From: Chionomys nivalis
Taxonomy: Eukaryota > Chordata > Mammalia > Rodentia > Cricetidae
Assembly (NCBI RefSeq): GCF_950005125.1
Contig: NC_080089.1
Location: forward strand, 60,378,915 to 60,442,914
Length of the DNA: 64,000 nucleotides
Direction: 5' to 3'
The notes below the pieces were generated by a model, which did no database searches, was not told the origin of the DNA, and was given only the letters and a program-made list of their open reading frames with translations. Both the position numbers and the translations under genes were made by a program. Positions 44,096 to 54,065 of this stretch are shown here, one piece after another. The first letter of the stretch is position 1, and each line of letters begins with the position of its first letter.

Positions 44096-44961
44096 CCCCC
44101 TCCATCAGTGATGATCACCCTTGATCTGCTGTACAGAATCTCCTTCTAGACACCACCTTCTAGAGTAAATATTATTTACTTAATATCTTCATTGTCTGCC
44201 TCCTCTGCCCTTCCCTCCAAGAGAGAGGAGGGGTGTTCTCCATGGTATTGACTTTAGTCACTGAAATATCCAGTAGAACAGTCCTTCAATGTCTCCCAGA
44301 CAGTTGACCCCTGAGGACATGTGACACCATAGGGAGCCCTGAATGCTCACTGCTGGGAGGAGATTGCTTGTAGCCTCTGGTAAATAGATGCCCCTGTTGC
44401 TGCTAGACCTGCAACAGAGCACTTCCTCCAACACAGAGCCATCCTTCCCAAGTGCCCAAAATGCCAGGCCCCTTGCAGGAGCCTGTGAGAGCATCTGGTA
44501 AGGGGTTCTACTTCACGAAAGTGACCTCAGAAAGCCTCTGCGAGGGGGCGGGGCATGCTGTCGGAACTAGGAGACACTGTGGAATGCCACAAAAGGCAGT
44601 CTGGATGTTATTTTAAGTGCAGTGGGAAGCCACAGGGTCAGATTTGAATGTGGACTTCTATTTTGAAAGAGAAATCTGGTTCCCATTCAGGGGCAGCTTA
44701 GGGAACTAGAGAGGAAGCAGCTTTCCCAACATGGGAGGAGATAGTGGCTCCTCATGGAAATGTGGGAGCTGAGGCGGGGACTGGGAGAGCAAGGAGAAGT
44801 GGGTGGGGAGATGTCCACAAGATGGAACCTCCTAATTGGCCAGTGGATTCGGGGTTGAAAGGGGATGAATCTTTGGTTTGGAAAAAGAAAAGAAGAAATG
44901 AAAGAAGGGAGGAAAAGGGAGGGAAGGGCAGAAAGGAGGAACTATGAACACTGTCACACTG
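44096..44961. other. Unique DNA with a purine run
   Basis: 44880-44940 is A/G-rich ('ggaggaaaagggagggaagg'). No gene or repeat otherwise. Confidence 0.5.
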
Positions 44962-45640
44962 TATGATGGTTAGTCTCGGGTGCCAACTTGATTGGAATTA
45001 GAATCCCCATGGAGAGAAAAAAAACATCAGAATGTTTCCAGAAAGGCTTAATCAAGTATCTTAGCTACTTTTCTATTGCTATGAAGAGATACCACAATCA
45101 AGGTAACTTATTTTTAAAAAGTGTTTAATTGGGGACTTGCTTACAGTTTTAGAGGGTAAATACATGACCATTATGGTGGGGAGCATGACAGCAGGCAGGC
45201 ATGGAATTGGAGCAGTAGCTGAGAGCTTGTATCTGATCCACAAGCATGAGGCAGACAGAACTAAGAGGAATGGTGTGGGCTTTTGAAACCTCAAAGCCCA
45301 CCCCCCAGGGACATATCTCCCCCAACAAACCATCCTTCCCAAACAGTTCCGTGCACTCTAAGCATTCAAACCTATGAGCCATGGGGACCATTCTCATTCC
45401 AACCACCACACTGAGGAAGGAAGACTTACCTTGATGTGGGTGGCACCATTCCATGGACAGGGGACTTGGAGAAAGGAACTGGGCACCAGCATCCATCTCC
45501 CTTTGCTTCCTGACTGCTGCCACAATGTAAGCAAGTCAGCTCATACTCCAAGGCGGACCTTAGGCACTCGTGAATTGTGGACATAGTAAAGCCTCCCTCC
45601 CTTAGTCTGTCTCTTGTCACAACAGTGAGGGAAGTGTGTA
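44962..45640 (+). mobile_element. LTR split by a second LTR
   Basis: The left part (44962-45056: 'gatggttagtctcgggtgccaacttgattggaattagaatccccatgg') and right part (45411-45640: 'gatgtgggtggcaccattccatggac', 'gggcaccagcatccatctccc', 'cttgtcacaacagtgagg') are consecutive pieces of one rodent LTR interrupted by 45057-45410. The antisense copies at 10660 and 46433 show the same block order uninterrupted at that point. Confidence 0.65.
45057..45410 (-). mobile_element. MaLR-type (MT-like) LTR, antisense, nested
   Basis: tatcttagctacttttctattgctatgaagag... to ...attccaaccaccaca. It carries the complements of all main blocks of 40745-41106, including 'ggggagcatgacagc' and 'tcaaagcccaccccccagg'. 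It is about 354 bp and sits cleanly inside another LTR. Flanks 'tcaag' and 'ctgag' are only a weak duplication candidate. Confidence 0.8.
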
Positions 45641-46432
45641 AGCTGCACAGCAAGGATGGTCTGGACTGTAGCCTCATCTCAGGCTGCTCTTTGTTCCAGA
45701 ATGGATCCCTGTGGGCTAGCTGGAATTCCACTACTTTTCTCCTCCAAGTGTGTGGACTCGAGAATGTTCTGTGTAATAGAGAAGACACCAAACCCACCTT
45801 CAGAACTCACTCCCTAGGGCAGGAGTCAAGCTTGTAAGCAACTTGGACAGAAGATGAACTACAAGCAACACTAAACCTCAAGCAACACTAAAGTAAGACA
45901 CTGTGAAACCCAGGAAGAAAAGGAGCTGATACCACTGAGGAGTGAGTTGTGTACTCTGACTGTAAAGTTCTGGTGACCAGGAGGATAGTTAGTAGCTCCA
46001 CAGTTCTGAGACAGGAACTCATTCACCTGATTCTGGAGATAAAGAAATTCCAGGTTCCCAGTGACCCTGGAAATGACTGGCTGGACCATGTGTCCACAAG
46101 ACAAATGCATATGTGCCCCTGCCCAGTTCTCACAGTGTACCTGAATAGTACCAGAAGAGACCCAGGACAGTCCCTGAGAAGGAACTCAGTGGAGTGTATT
46201 TCTAACAATAGCAATGGGTTGATTTTTATGATGCCCATCTAGCTGGGAAAGTAGGTTTGTTGTTTGATTGTGTTGGTGAGCATATCTGTGATGAGAAACT
46301 GATGCTAAGGAGGTGCGAACCTCCTGTCAATGTTGTAGACAGTATCGATGACTGATTTCCTTCTAGATGATAATGTCCATGACATGCCTGAGAATTCTAC
46401 CATCTGTGACAGTTCTAAAACTGTGATTGTCT
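45641..46432. other. Unique DNA
   Basis: No repeat or gene recognised. Confidence 0.45.
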
Positions 46433-46985
46433 TAGTGTCATTTCATGTGGCTGTAATAAAATATCCTCACAAGGGGCTGGAAAGGTGGCTCAGTGGTTAA
46501 GAGTACTGACTGCTCTTACAGAGAACCTAGGTTCTGGGAACAGAATACATGACAGATAGCTCACAACAGACTCTAACTTCCACTCCAGGAGGGATGCCCT
46601 CTTCTGGCCTCCATGGGTACTGCAGACAGTTGGTACATATACAAACAGGCAGGAACACACACATACACATAAAAGTAAATAATTTTTAAAGGAACTTCTT
46701 AAAAAATATCCTACAAAAGCAGCTTAAGGGAGAAAGGTTTTATTTGGATCACAGTTCCAGGTTACAATTTAATGTCATGGGGTAGTCAAGGCAGCAAAAA
46801 CTTGAAACAACTGGCCAGTTACATCCACAGACTAGAGCAGAGAGTAGCAAACTCATAGAGTACATGTTTTAGTGCTCAGCACACTGTCTCCTTTTTCTTC
46901 AGACTGTGGAATGGCACTGTCCACATTCACCATGGGTCTTCCTACCTCAACAGAGCCAACTTTCCCTGTTGATTTTAGATTATGT
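46433..46985 (-). mobile_element. MaLR/ERVL-type LTR, antisense, split by a B2/B3
   Basis: 'ttgtcttagtgtcatttcatgtggctgtaataaaatatcc' (left) and, after the SINE, 'aagcagcttaagggagaaagg', 'gggtagtcaaggcagc', 'cttgaaacaactggccagttacatccacag' and 'catgggtcttcctacctcaac' (right) form one element. Confidence 0.7.
46474..46702 (+). mobile_element. B3/B2 SINE nested in an LTR
   Basis: 'ggctggaaaggtggctcagtggttaagagtac' (A box), 'gaacctaggttctggg' (decayed B box), 'gatgccctcttctggcctccatgggtactgc' and an AT tail. 'aaaatatcct' at 46458-46467 recurs at about 46703-46712, the likely target duplication. Confidence 0.88.
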
Positions 46986-47335
46986 AAGTGGGCAGTTAAG
47001 ACCAACTACTGCCAAGTCACTGGTGTGGATCAAAGACCATGACTAGAATTTTGCTAAGTGACAACCATGGTGTTCAAATTAGCAGTCACTGTAAAGAAAA
47101 TGCTTTTGATAGCATTGATCACTGGATATAAACTATGGCAGTGACAATTACCATACTGCTCATGATTGACAGTGGTATTTATATATCATTTATATGATAT
47201 GGTATATATGATAGCCATATTTAAATAACATTGGTACTAATATTGCTGATAGTGATCCTGACATTGGTGATGCCAACATCAGCAATGATGTTTATGCTGG
47301 TGATGACATCGAGAATGTTTCAAAGACGCTGCACT
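46986..47335. other. AT-rich DNA with cryptic TGAT repeats
   Basis: 47128-47310 has repeated TGAT/GATG/ATAT words without a clear period. No gene recognised. Confidence 0.45.
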
Positions 47336-47690
47336 GGGCTAAGGAGATGAATCAGCTGATAACTATCTGGCAAGCATAGTGGACAGGAATTTAGACCCCA
47401 GCATCCACATGAAAGTCGGGTGTAGAAGTAGTATCTGTAACTCCAGTGCTGGGGAGTGGAGACAGGCAGATTCACATGGCTCACTGATTGGCCAACCTAG
47501 ATAAATCAACGAACTTTGGGTTTTGTGAGAGACGCTCTCTCAAAAAAAGAAAATTTAAAAAAAGAAATGAGATAGAAAGCAAATGAGGAGGCCACCTGAT
47601 GCTGACCTCTGACCTCCTTGTGTATGCACAAGTGCACAAGCACTCACATACAAGCATGCACATGGATACACAGAAAGAGAGACAGATGAA
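47336..47690 (+). mobile_element. B4A-type composite SINE
   Basis: 'gggctaaggagatgaatcagctgataactatctggcaagc', 'gaccccagcatccacatg', B1-like 'gtatctgtaactccagtgctgggg', 'gacctctgacctccttgtgtatgcac', and a CA/ACAG-rich end. Confidence 0.75.
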
Positions 47691-47839
47691 CAGAGACTCT
47701 GCTGACACCTGTGTAGATGAAAATGGCCATGCTCACTCTTGTGGCTGTTGTGGTCTGTGATGCAATACAGATGAAAAATAGCACCGTAACTAAATGTCTT
47801 CTCTGGAACGAGATGGGAATTTGAATCCAAGGTCAGGCA

Positions 47840-47970
47840 CTGACTATCATGTGGCTTCCAAAAAGTTACTTAACCACTCTGAGGCTCAGTCGCCTTATTT
47901 ATTAAATGTAAGTGACTGGAATGTGCCAATCTCCTGGAATGGCAGAGAGGATTAAATATCATCCAGTCCC
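47840..47970 (-). mobile_element. MIR, antisense
   Basis: 'gtggcttccaaaaagttacttaaccactctgaggctcagtcgccttatttattaaatg' followed by 'ggcagagaggattaaat' is the antisense MIR core in order. Confidence 0.7.
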
Positions 47971-48589
47971 AGAAACACTGAGATCCATAGAACACACCAT
48001 GAAATTAACAGTGCGCTAATGGGGAGGGAGAGATACTCTTGGAGATAACAGAGCGATGATTCTCTTGATGATGCAATTAAAGATCATTTATTAATGATAT
48101 GACCTCAGTGATTGTGATAAAGCTATTGATGGTGACAGGACCGAGAACCATGATTACATTTATGATCAATGACAGCAGTGTTGTAGAGTGTTAAAAGTAC
48201 ATCAGACAGTAAGGGCTCAATTTTCAATCCCGCCTCCTCCATCCTCTGTAACCTTGGGCACATCACAGCGCTGAAGGCCACAAGGAGCTTACCTAATCCA
48301 CCTCCTCAGTTGACAGATGAGGCAATCTGGTCCAGAGAGATGAGGTGAGCGGCCACAACTCCCCCATCTGTCCCTTTTCCTCCTCAGTCTCTCAGATGGA
48401 TTTCTGTGCTGTGGTGTGTGCGTGTGCATGTGTGTGCATGTGTGCATGTGTGCATGCGTGCAGTGCATTGTATATATGCCTGAGCATGGGTGTACAAGTG
48501 CACACATCTCTTCTGAGCATTTTCCCCAACAGCAGAGCAACTAACTGGGCTGATTTGCAAAGAGCCATTTTGTAGGAAGTCAGGCCTTG
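47971..48589. other. Unique DNA with cryptic TGAT repeats and a Z-DNA-prone tract
   Basis: 48045-48190 is rich in GATGAT/TGATTA words. 48414-48476 alternates purine and pyrimidine (GTGCATGT units). No gene recognised. Confidence 0.5.
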
Positions 48590-49010
48590 GGTGTTCTTTA
48601 GCAATTTTTCTCTTCTCAGACAAGCACAGGCTGGGGCTTGCTACCGATTGGCTGTGGCCAGACAAGGAGTTGAAACGGGTAATATTTGCCTAGTTTTTAA
48701 TGTCTGGTGTCTACAGTCTGCACGTCCATCATCCTATTATATTGATGACAGGCAGGCCCAAGCCACAGAGAAGAAACAAATTACCTAATAAATCACGGCC
48801 CCAGAATCTAAAGTGGACAGTGTTATTAGACTAAGGGAAAGAGGGATGCTAAGCAATAGGTAGGGCTGCCCGTGAAAATGGTCCAAGCAGGGACTCATCT
48901 GTCTATTTCTCCATAAATAATTATACAGCACTGATATGCATCTGAGACAGAACCATGATATGTTATTATTAACTAAACAGCGGGGTGGGGGGTGGCAGGC
49001 AGGAGATGGA
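48590..49010. promoter_or_regulatory. Candidate conserved noncoding element
   Basis: About 420 bp free of recognised repeats, with 'gctaccgattggctgtggcc' (CCAAT/ATTGG-like), 'atattgatgacaggcagg' (TGATGACAGG, close to a PBX-MEIS/TALE site), 'caaattacctaataaatcacggcc' and 'ctccataaataattatacagcac'. Word density and texture suggest an enhancer. Unproven without alignment. Confidence 0.35.
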
Positions 49011-49624
49011 AAGAGCACAGTGAAACGCAGCAGCCGCTTTGGCAACGACAGATAGGGACGCGATGACCTAAGCCTCTGGAATCTGAAGACCCTGGGATCC
49101 TTATTCTGGGCAGAAGCATGAAAAAAAAATGAGAAAAATAATGGAGAGGTGTGAACTAAGATATGCTAAGGTCCTACTGCATCCCAGGGGAGTGGTTCGT
49201 CCCTCTTATCCCTTGATCTGCAAGGGCCTGGCGAGAGGCCCCATGCACAGCAGACAAGAACACAAACTGGAGCTGTACTGCCGGCCTTTGAAATCCAGGG
49301 CTATGTCATCTAGACAAGTCACCAAAGCTCTCTGGGTCTCTGCTTCCTCCACTGTAGACTAAGATCCATGGTGCACTTCCATCCAGTTGAGGTGAGGAGG
49401 GACAGGCAGTGCTGGCAACGCTCTTAGGTGGATTCCCAGTGCTGAGAAATGGTGACATGATAGACACAGGGCTCAAAACATCAGCAGTCCTCACTGGAAG
49501 TGGAAAGACTGGGATCTCAGGGGGAGGGCTGTGCCCAAAGGTATATAGAAACAAAAGAAAGGTGACATTTAAATGTACCAGAACAACTCTGAAATCCATT
49601 CTGCTCCCACCCAGAATGAGAGAT
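49011..49624. other. Unique DNA with an antisense MIR scrap
   Basis: About 49285-49365 ('gtcatctagacaagtcaccaaagctctctgggtctctgcttcctc') is MIR-like. The rest is unrecognised. Confidence 0.5.
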
Positions 49625-49785
49625 GAAATATTTTAGGCTCTGTGGACCATTCCCCTTTGCATCTGCACAGTTTATTGCTTGAAAGCAGCCGAATGAGACA
49701 CTTGAAGAGCCAAAGCCACAGTGTCTACAGAACTTTATTTGTAGACATAGACAGCAGGCAGGATTTGGTGGGAGCTTTCAAAGAA
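49625..49785 (+). mobile_element. Ancient hAT-like nonautonomous DNA transposon fossil
   Basis: 'gaaatattttaggctctgtggaccat', 'gcttgaaagcagccgaatgagac', 'cagaactttatttgtagac' and 'cagcaggcaggatttgg' appear in the order of a common eutherian hAT-type MITE ('...tattttaggcttt...aaactttattta...'). The family name is not certain and the terminal repeats are lost. Confidence 0.5.
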
Positions 49786-50789
49786 CTCTACCTAAACTCC
49801 TCTGACAACTTGCCTTAACGACAAAAGGCATTTTTAAATGCCTGGAATGTGTCACCCAGACCCCCCTGCAGGCACAGTTCACAAAAGCCACTGCCTCCCT
49901 GGGTTTGGAAGTTCTGACAGGTTAGAGGAGCCAGGGGAGGGAGCCTGGAGGAAGCTGTGTTCTCAGGGAGCAGAGCCAGGAAGCAGTCCCTGCCCCACCA
50001 ATCCTCTGTGGGTTTTTGCCTAGAAACCCCATGACAATCCTTTGTGGGCTATTAATAAGCAACTTGAACCCATAATCACCCACTGCTTAGCTTCCTGGCT
50101 TTAATTTCCATGGAGGCTAGAAAAACAGCTGCTAAGGAGTTTCTCTCCAGACAATAGCAGCAAACATCCCCTCACCCCCTGTAGACATCGCTAAGCAGGG
50201 GCTGGCACTGCCCTATGACCCAAAGTCTTTCAGCTCTCACACACTAAGACCCAGGGGATCAGTCTATGCCTTGCAGAGATGGGAGGGATGGACACTGCTC
50301 AGAAACCAGACTGCCTGCTAAACCAGGAACCACAGCCCTGGATGGACCACAGCCTACCCAAGAGAGCTTCTGGGGGCGGGGGTCCTGGCTTCTTCCACCC
50401 ACTGTGATCTTCTTGGCTCTCCTATTCGGAGATAACAGACAGCCCCCTGCGCACGTGGCACGTGACTGTCCTGCCTCCGCGCTGTGGCCCTCCTCCAGGA
50501 AGATAATGAGCACTTACTAGGTTTCATCATCAGAGCCCCTATTTGCCAGGCAGATAATTTAGAACTTCAGTGCAGTGAAATTGCCTTTGGTTCAGCCTCA
50601 GTGACTGGAGACTCCTGGCTGTTAGGAAACCTCATCCTGCTGTGCTGCTTGCTGTGGGAAGGGCACTGGGGTAGGGGTGGGAGACTTGCAAATGCAATTC
50701 AGCCCATTCATTTAAAAAAAAATCACAAATAAAAACAAAGAAGCATAACAGGTAGTTCAGCGCTGGGTACCTGCCTTGGGATCAGTAGG
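49786..50789. other. Unique DNA, possible short conserved block
   Basis: 50025-50165 ('gggctattaataagcaacttgaacccataatcaccc', 'ctttaatttccatggaggc') has enhancer-like AT words in otherwise GC-balanced DNA. The remainder is unrecognised. Confidence 0.4.
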
Positions 50790-50890
50790 CTGAGAGGTAA
50801 GTCCTGCACTCACAGCTTGCTGCTAGCTTAGCTGTGACTGAACCTTGGGCAGGTAGCCAGTCCTGTCTGAACCTCCCCATCTGTCCCATG
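50790..50890 (-). mobile_element. MIR-like fragment, antisense
   Basis: 'gactgaaccttgggcaggtagccagtcctgtctgaacctccccatctgtcccatggg' corresponds to the antisense MIR core. Confidence 0.55.
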
Positions 50891-51053
50891 GGAGGGCTTG
50901 GCTCTTCTCAGCCTGCCTACCTGCATAGCCCCAGTCCTGAAATGACCGGAGATGTACACTTGGACAATTAGACCGTGTGAGAGGAACCCAGTGGGCAAAG
51001 AACCTGCCTTGCATGTACAATGAGTGACCAAGGTCATGAGAAGGCTGGACGTG

Positions 51054-51235
51054 GAGCCAGGTGGTGGTGGCTCATGCCTTCTATTCCAGCACTCAGGAGG
51101 CAGAGGCAGGGGGATCTCCATGAGTTAGAGGACAGCCTGGTCTACAGAGCTAGTCCCAGGACAGCCAAGGTTGTTACACAGAGAAAACCTTGTCTCAAAA
51201 CAAAACAAAACAAAAACAAACAAACAAACAAAACC
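51054..51235 (+). mobile_element. B1 SINE with long AAAC-type tail
   Basis: 'agccaggtggtggtggctcatgcc' to 'gttgttacacagagaaaaccttgtctc', then a 45-bp AAAC/AAAAC tail. Confidence 0.93.
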
Positions 51236-51283
51236 ACACCAGAAAAGAAAGGAAAGACAAGACAAGTCAAGAAGAGAAGAGAA

Positions 51284-51410
51284 AAGGCTGGATGTGGTAG
51301 TGAAGACTTTGTAATCCCAGTGCCGAGGAGGCAAAGAAAGATAGCCAGATCTCTCTGCCTGGCCAGCTAGCCCCATAGGCTAGCCACATACCAGTGAAAG
51401 GTTTTTTGAA
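51284..51410 (+). mobile_element. Partial B1-like SINE
   Basis: 'aggctggatgtggtagtgaagactttgtaatcccagtgccgaggagg' is a B1 left arm. The right arm is unusual ('ggccagctagccccataggctagcc'), so it may be a B1 fragment fused to other sequence. Confidence 0.55.
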
Positions 51411-51420
51411 AAGGTTGATG

Positions 51421-51575
51421 AACCGGGCATGGTGGTACATGTCTTTAATCCCAACACCGAGGAGGCAGAAGCAAGAGGATCTCTGAGTTGGAGGCCAGCC
51501 TGGTCTACAAAGCAAGTACCAGGACAACCAGGCCCACACATAGAAACTCCATCTCAAAATAAATAGAATAAAAAT
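51421..51575 (+). mobile_element. B1 SINE
   Basis: 'accgggcatggtggtacatgtctttaatcccaacaccg' to 'acacatagaaactccatctc' with an AAATA tail. It is the third B1-type unit in 520 bp on the same strand. Confidence 0.92.
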
Positions 51576-52679
51576 TGATAGATGGACCTACACACATAAA
51601 CAGCAATACACGAACACACAACATTCAGGAGGTTAATACATTTTTTGTGGCTTAATACAATATAATTAATTAAATATAGAGCTTGCTATCTATTGGGACT
51701 GGCTTGAAATCCTGTTTCTCCAAAAGTCCTCTTGCTGTGTGTTCCATGGTCAAGCATGGACCTCTGCAAGTGCAATGGTAAACTGAGAATAGATGTCCTG
51801 CCTGCAAAGCCTTCCACTGGACCTTCAGTCATAGCACGGAAGGCGGGAGCAAGAAACTGGTCTGCAGGAACCCAGAGTCAGGAGCCCTGGACTAGGAGTC
51901 AGAGATGTTATGCTACTAAGTGAGTTCTGTCTGTTCTTCAGTCTCCCTGAATCCCTCCATCCATCAACACTCCCTGGGCATCCATGACAAAAACGAGCCC
52001 TTGACCAAGTGCCTGGGAAACAGATATTGCTCTGCTCTCTGCCCTTGGGCAGGCAGGAAATGAGTCTAAGCAGTGTGGCTGACACCAGGAAAGAGTCTGT
52101 TCCAAGATGGTGGGGCCCAGAAAAGGGGAGGGGATGGGTGGTGGGACTGGAGAGAGGCCACTGGCATAATAAAAGATGATTTCGGTGGCCTTGGGCACAC
52201 CTGCTCCCTGCATGTGGGTCCTCAGCTCCCTGAAGCTCAATGCTCCCAGCAGGACAGCTAACTTCTCCAGACGGTGATGTCAACTTCTATAAACGAAGGT
52301 GACCTAAGACGCTAACATATGTAAGGGGCAATTTACGAGTGACAGCCACCAGGCAGACTGAAGAAGCAGATCTCCGTGTGGTCACCGGGGACCTGCACCC
52401 CATGTCCTTTATGGCCACTCAATATTCCCACATCTCACCAGGCAGAGCCCAAACTCTGGCCGTCTCTTTTCCTAACCACCACAGCACTTGGATTCCACAA
52501 AGACAACATTGAACCAAATTCTAGATCTAATTGAACCCCTGCTCAGTGGCTGCCTGACCCCCCAAGAATATCAAGAACTCACCTGCTCATCATCCGTCTG
52601 AGGGAGCAGATGAGAGTCTGGGTTTCCTGTCTCTAATACACTGCTCCCAGGGCTCCCTCCACCCCAGGTCAGGCCCCTG
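51576..52679. other. Unique DNA
   Basis: No gene or repeat recognised. A 152-codon minus-strand frame (51825-52283) overlaps others and lacks a domain. Confidence 0.5.
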
Positions 52680-52905
52680 TCTCTTGCCTGCAATGAATTG
52701 CATCGTGTGTAATTGATAAATTATGCAAAAGGGTGCCTGGCAGTTTTCTGAAATGTTGGATAGCTTCGAGGCAGCCCCTGGGGACACAGCCTAATTTCAT
52801 GGAAACCTCACACTCTGTCTGGCCTGTTTTGTGTAAGTCAGATTGATCTAACAAGACTCTGGAGAGTTGACGTGACTTCTAATTTCATTCTCTAGGTGAG
52901 CGGAA
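52680..52905. promoter_or_regulatory. Candidate conserved noncoding element
   Basis: 'gcctgcaatgaattgcatcgtgtgtaattgataaattatgc' packs an ATGAATTGCAT-type word and several TAAT/ATTA cores into 40 bp. It continues through 'ctaatttcatgg', 'gtcagattgatctaacaagac' and 'tctaatttcattctctagg' without any repeat. Homeodomain/POU-type enhancer texture, inferred only. Confidence 0.35.
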
Positions 52906-53397
52906 TGAGATATCACCGTGAAGAGAATGTGTCTCGGGGAGACGGTTCCAGCGGTGGAAGTCATGTCTGCTCTCTGCCTGATGCATCTTCCCCAGCCAGA
53001 TTCTCAGCTTCAGAATCCGGCCTTTTCCCCCACTGGGGGAGGGGCAGTGTGTCCAAAGGAGGGAAGAGTAGGCAAATCAGAGGGAGCCCTCGGGAAGGAG
53101 GAAGGATGGCTAGACAGAGGGATGCTGGCTGTCTTCTTTGCTGGGACCACTCCAGCCTGCGACTAGGGATGGCAACTTTGATCTCAAAGGGTCAAGCTCA
53201 GCTGCACGTCTATGCTCAGGTCTCTTTGACTGAACTGAGTTGTGGGCCAGAGCACCCGTGGGGACTTGGCTACGTGTTAAACTCCAAAGAAAGAGGGTGC
53301 CCAAGTTAGAAACAGGGGTGATATCCAATCATCCTCCCAGAGTCGGTGGGGCTTGTTGCAGCTCACTAGGATTCCCAGGAGGTGTGCTCCTGACTCT
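52906..53397. other. Unique DNA
   Basis: A 137-codon plus-strand frame (52896-53309) follows a splice-acceptor-like 'ttctctag' but has no recognisable domain. Not called. Confidence 0.45.
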
Positions 53398-53565
53398 GCT
53401 AAGCACCTACTGAATACTAGACTCCATAATGTTCACAACCACCTGGAGAGATACGCGTGACAATCTAGGGAAAAATAAAAACACAGATCCACAGTTACAT
53501 AGCTGTTCAGTGACATGGCTAGGAATCAAACTCAGGGCTCTCTGATACCAAAGCCTGAACCTGAC
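53398..53565 (+). mobile_element. MIR
   Basis: 'aagcacctactgaatactagactcc', 'agttacatagctgttcagtgacatggctaggaatcaaactcagggctctctg' follows the MIR 3' half. Confidence 0.65.
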
Positions 53566-53697
53566 TCTCTGGGGGTCTGTGGGAAGGAAGGTGATAGTCA
53601 CCACAGTTTTCTTGCATGCCCATCGGATATCTGTTGGGTCACCCTCTTACTTGGCGGTGTACGGCTTCATTCTTAAAGATTTACTGTGTGTGGTGTG

Positions 53698-54065
53698 GGA
53701 GCTGGGGAGATAGTTTAGTAAAGAAGAGGTTTTCCTTGCAAGCAAGAGGACATGAATTCGACCCTCAGAACCCACCTAAAAACAGCCAATCACAGTAGCA
53801 AGCTCTTATAATCCCCAAACTGGAGAGACAGAGATATTTTGATCCTGAAGGATTACTGACTGATCAACAAGCCTAGACTACTAGTTGAATTCCATGCCAG
53901 TGAGAAACCCTGCCGCAAAAACAAAGAGAAGAACAAAGGAAAAGAAAAGGTGGACAGTGCCTGAGGAATAACACCTGATGTCCTTTTATCTCCACATCTC
54001 CACACACGCACACATACATGCACACACATGTCTACCCACGCCCACACTACCACATAGACACACAT
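53698..54065 (+). mobile_element. B4A-type composite SINE
   Basis: 'ggagctggggagatagtttagtaaagaagagg', 'gaattcgaccctcagaacccacc', B1-like middle, 'aggtggacagtgcctgaggaataacacctgatgtcc', CA-rich end at 54000-54065. Confidence 0.82.
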
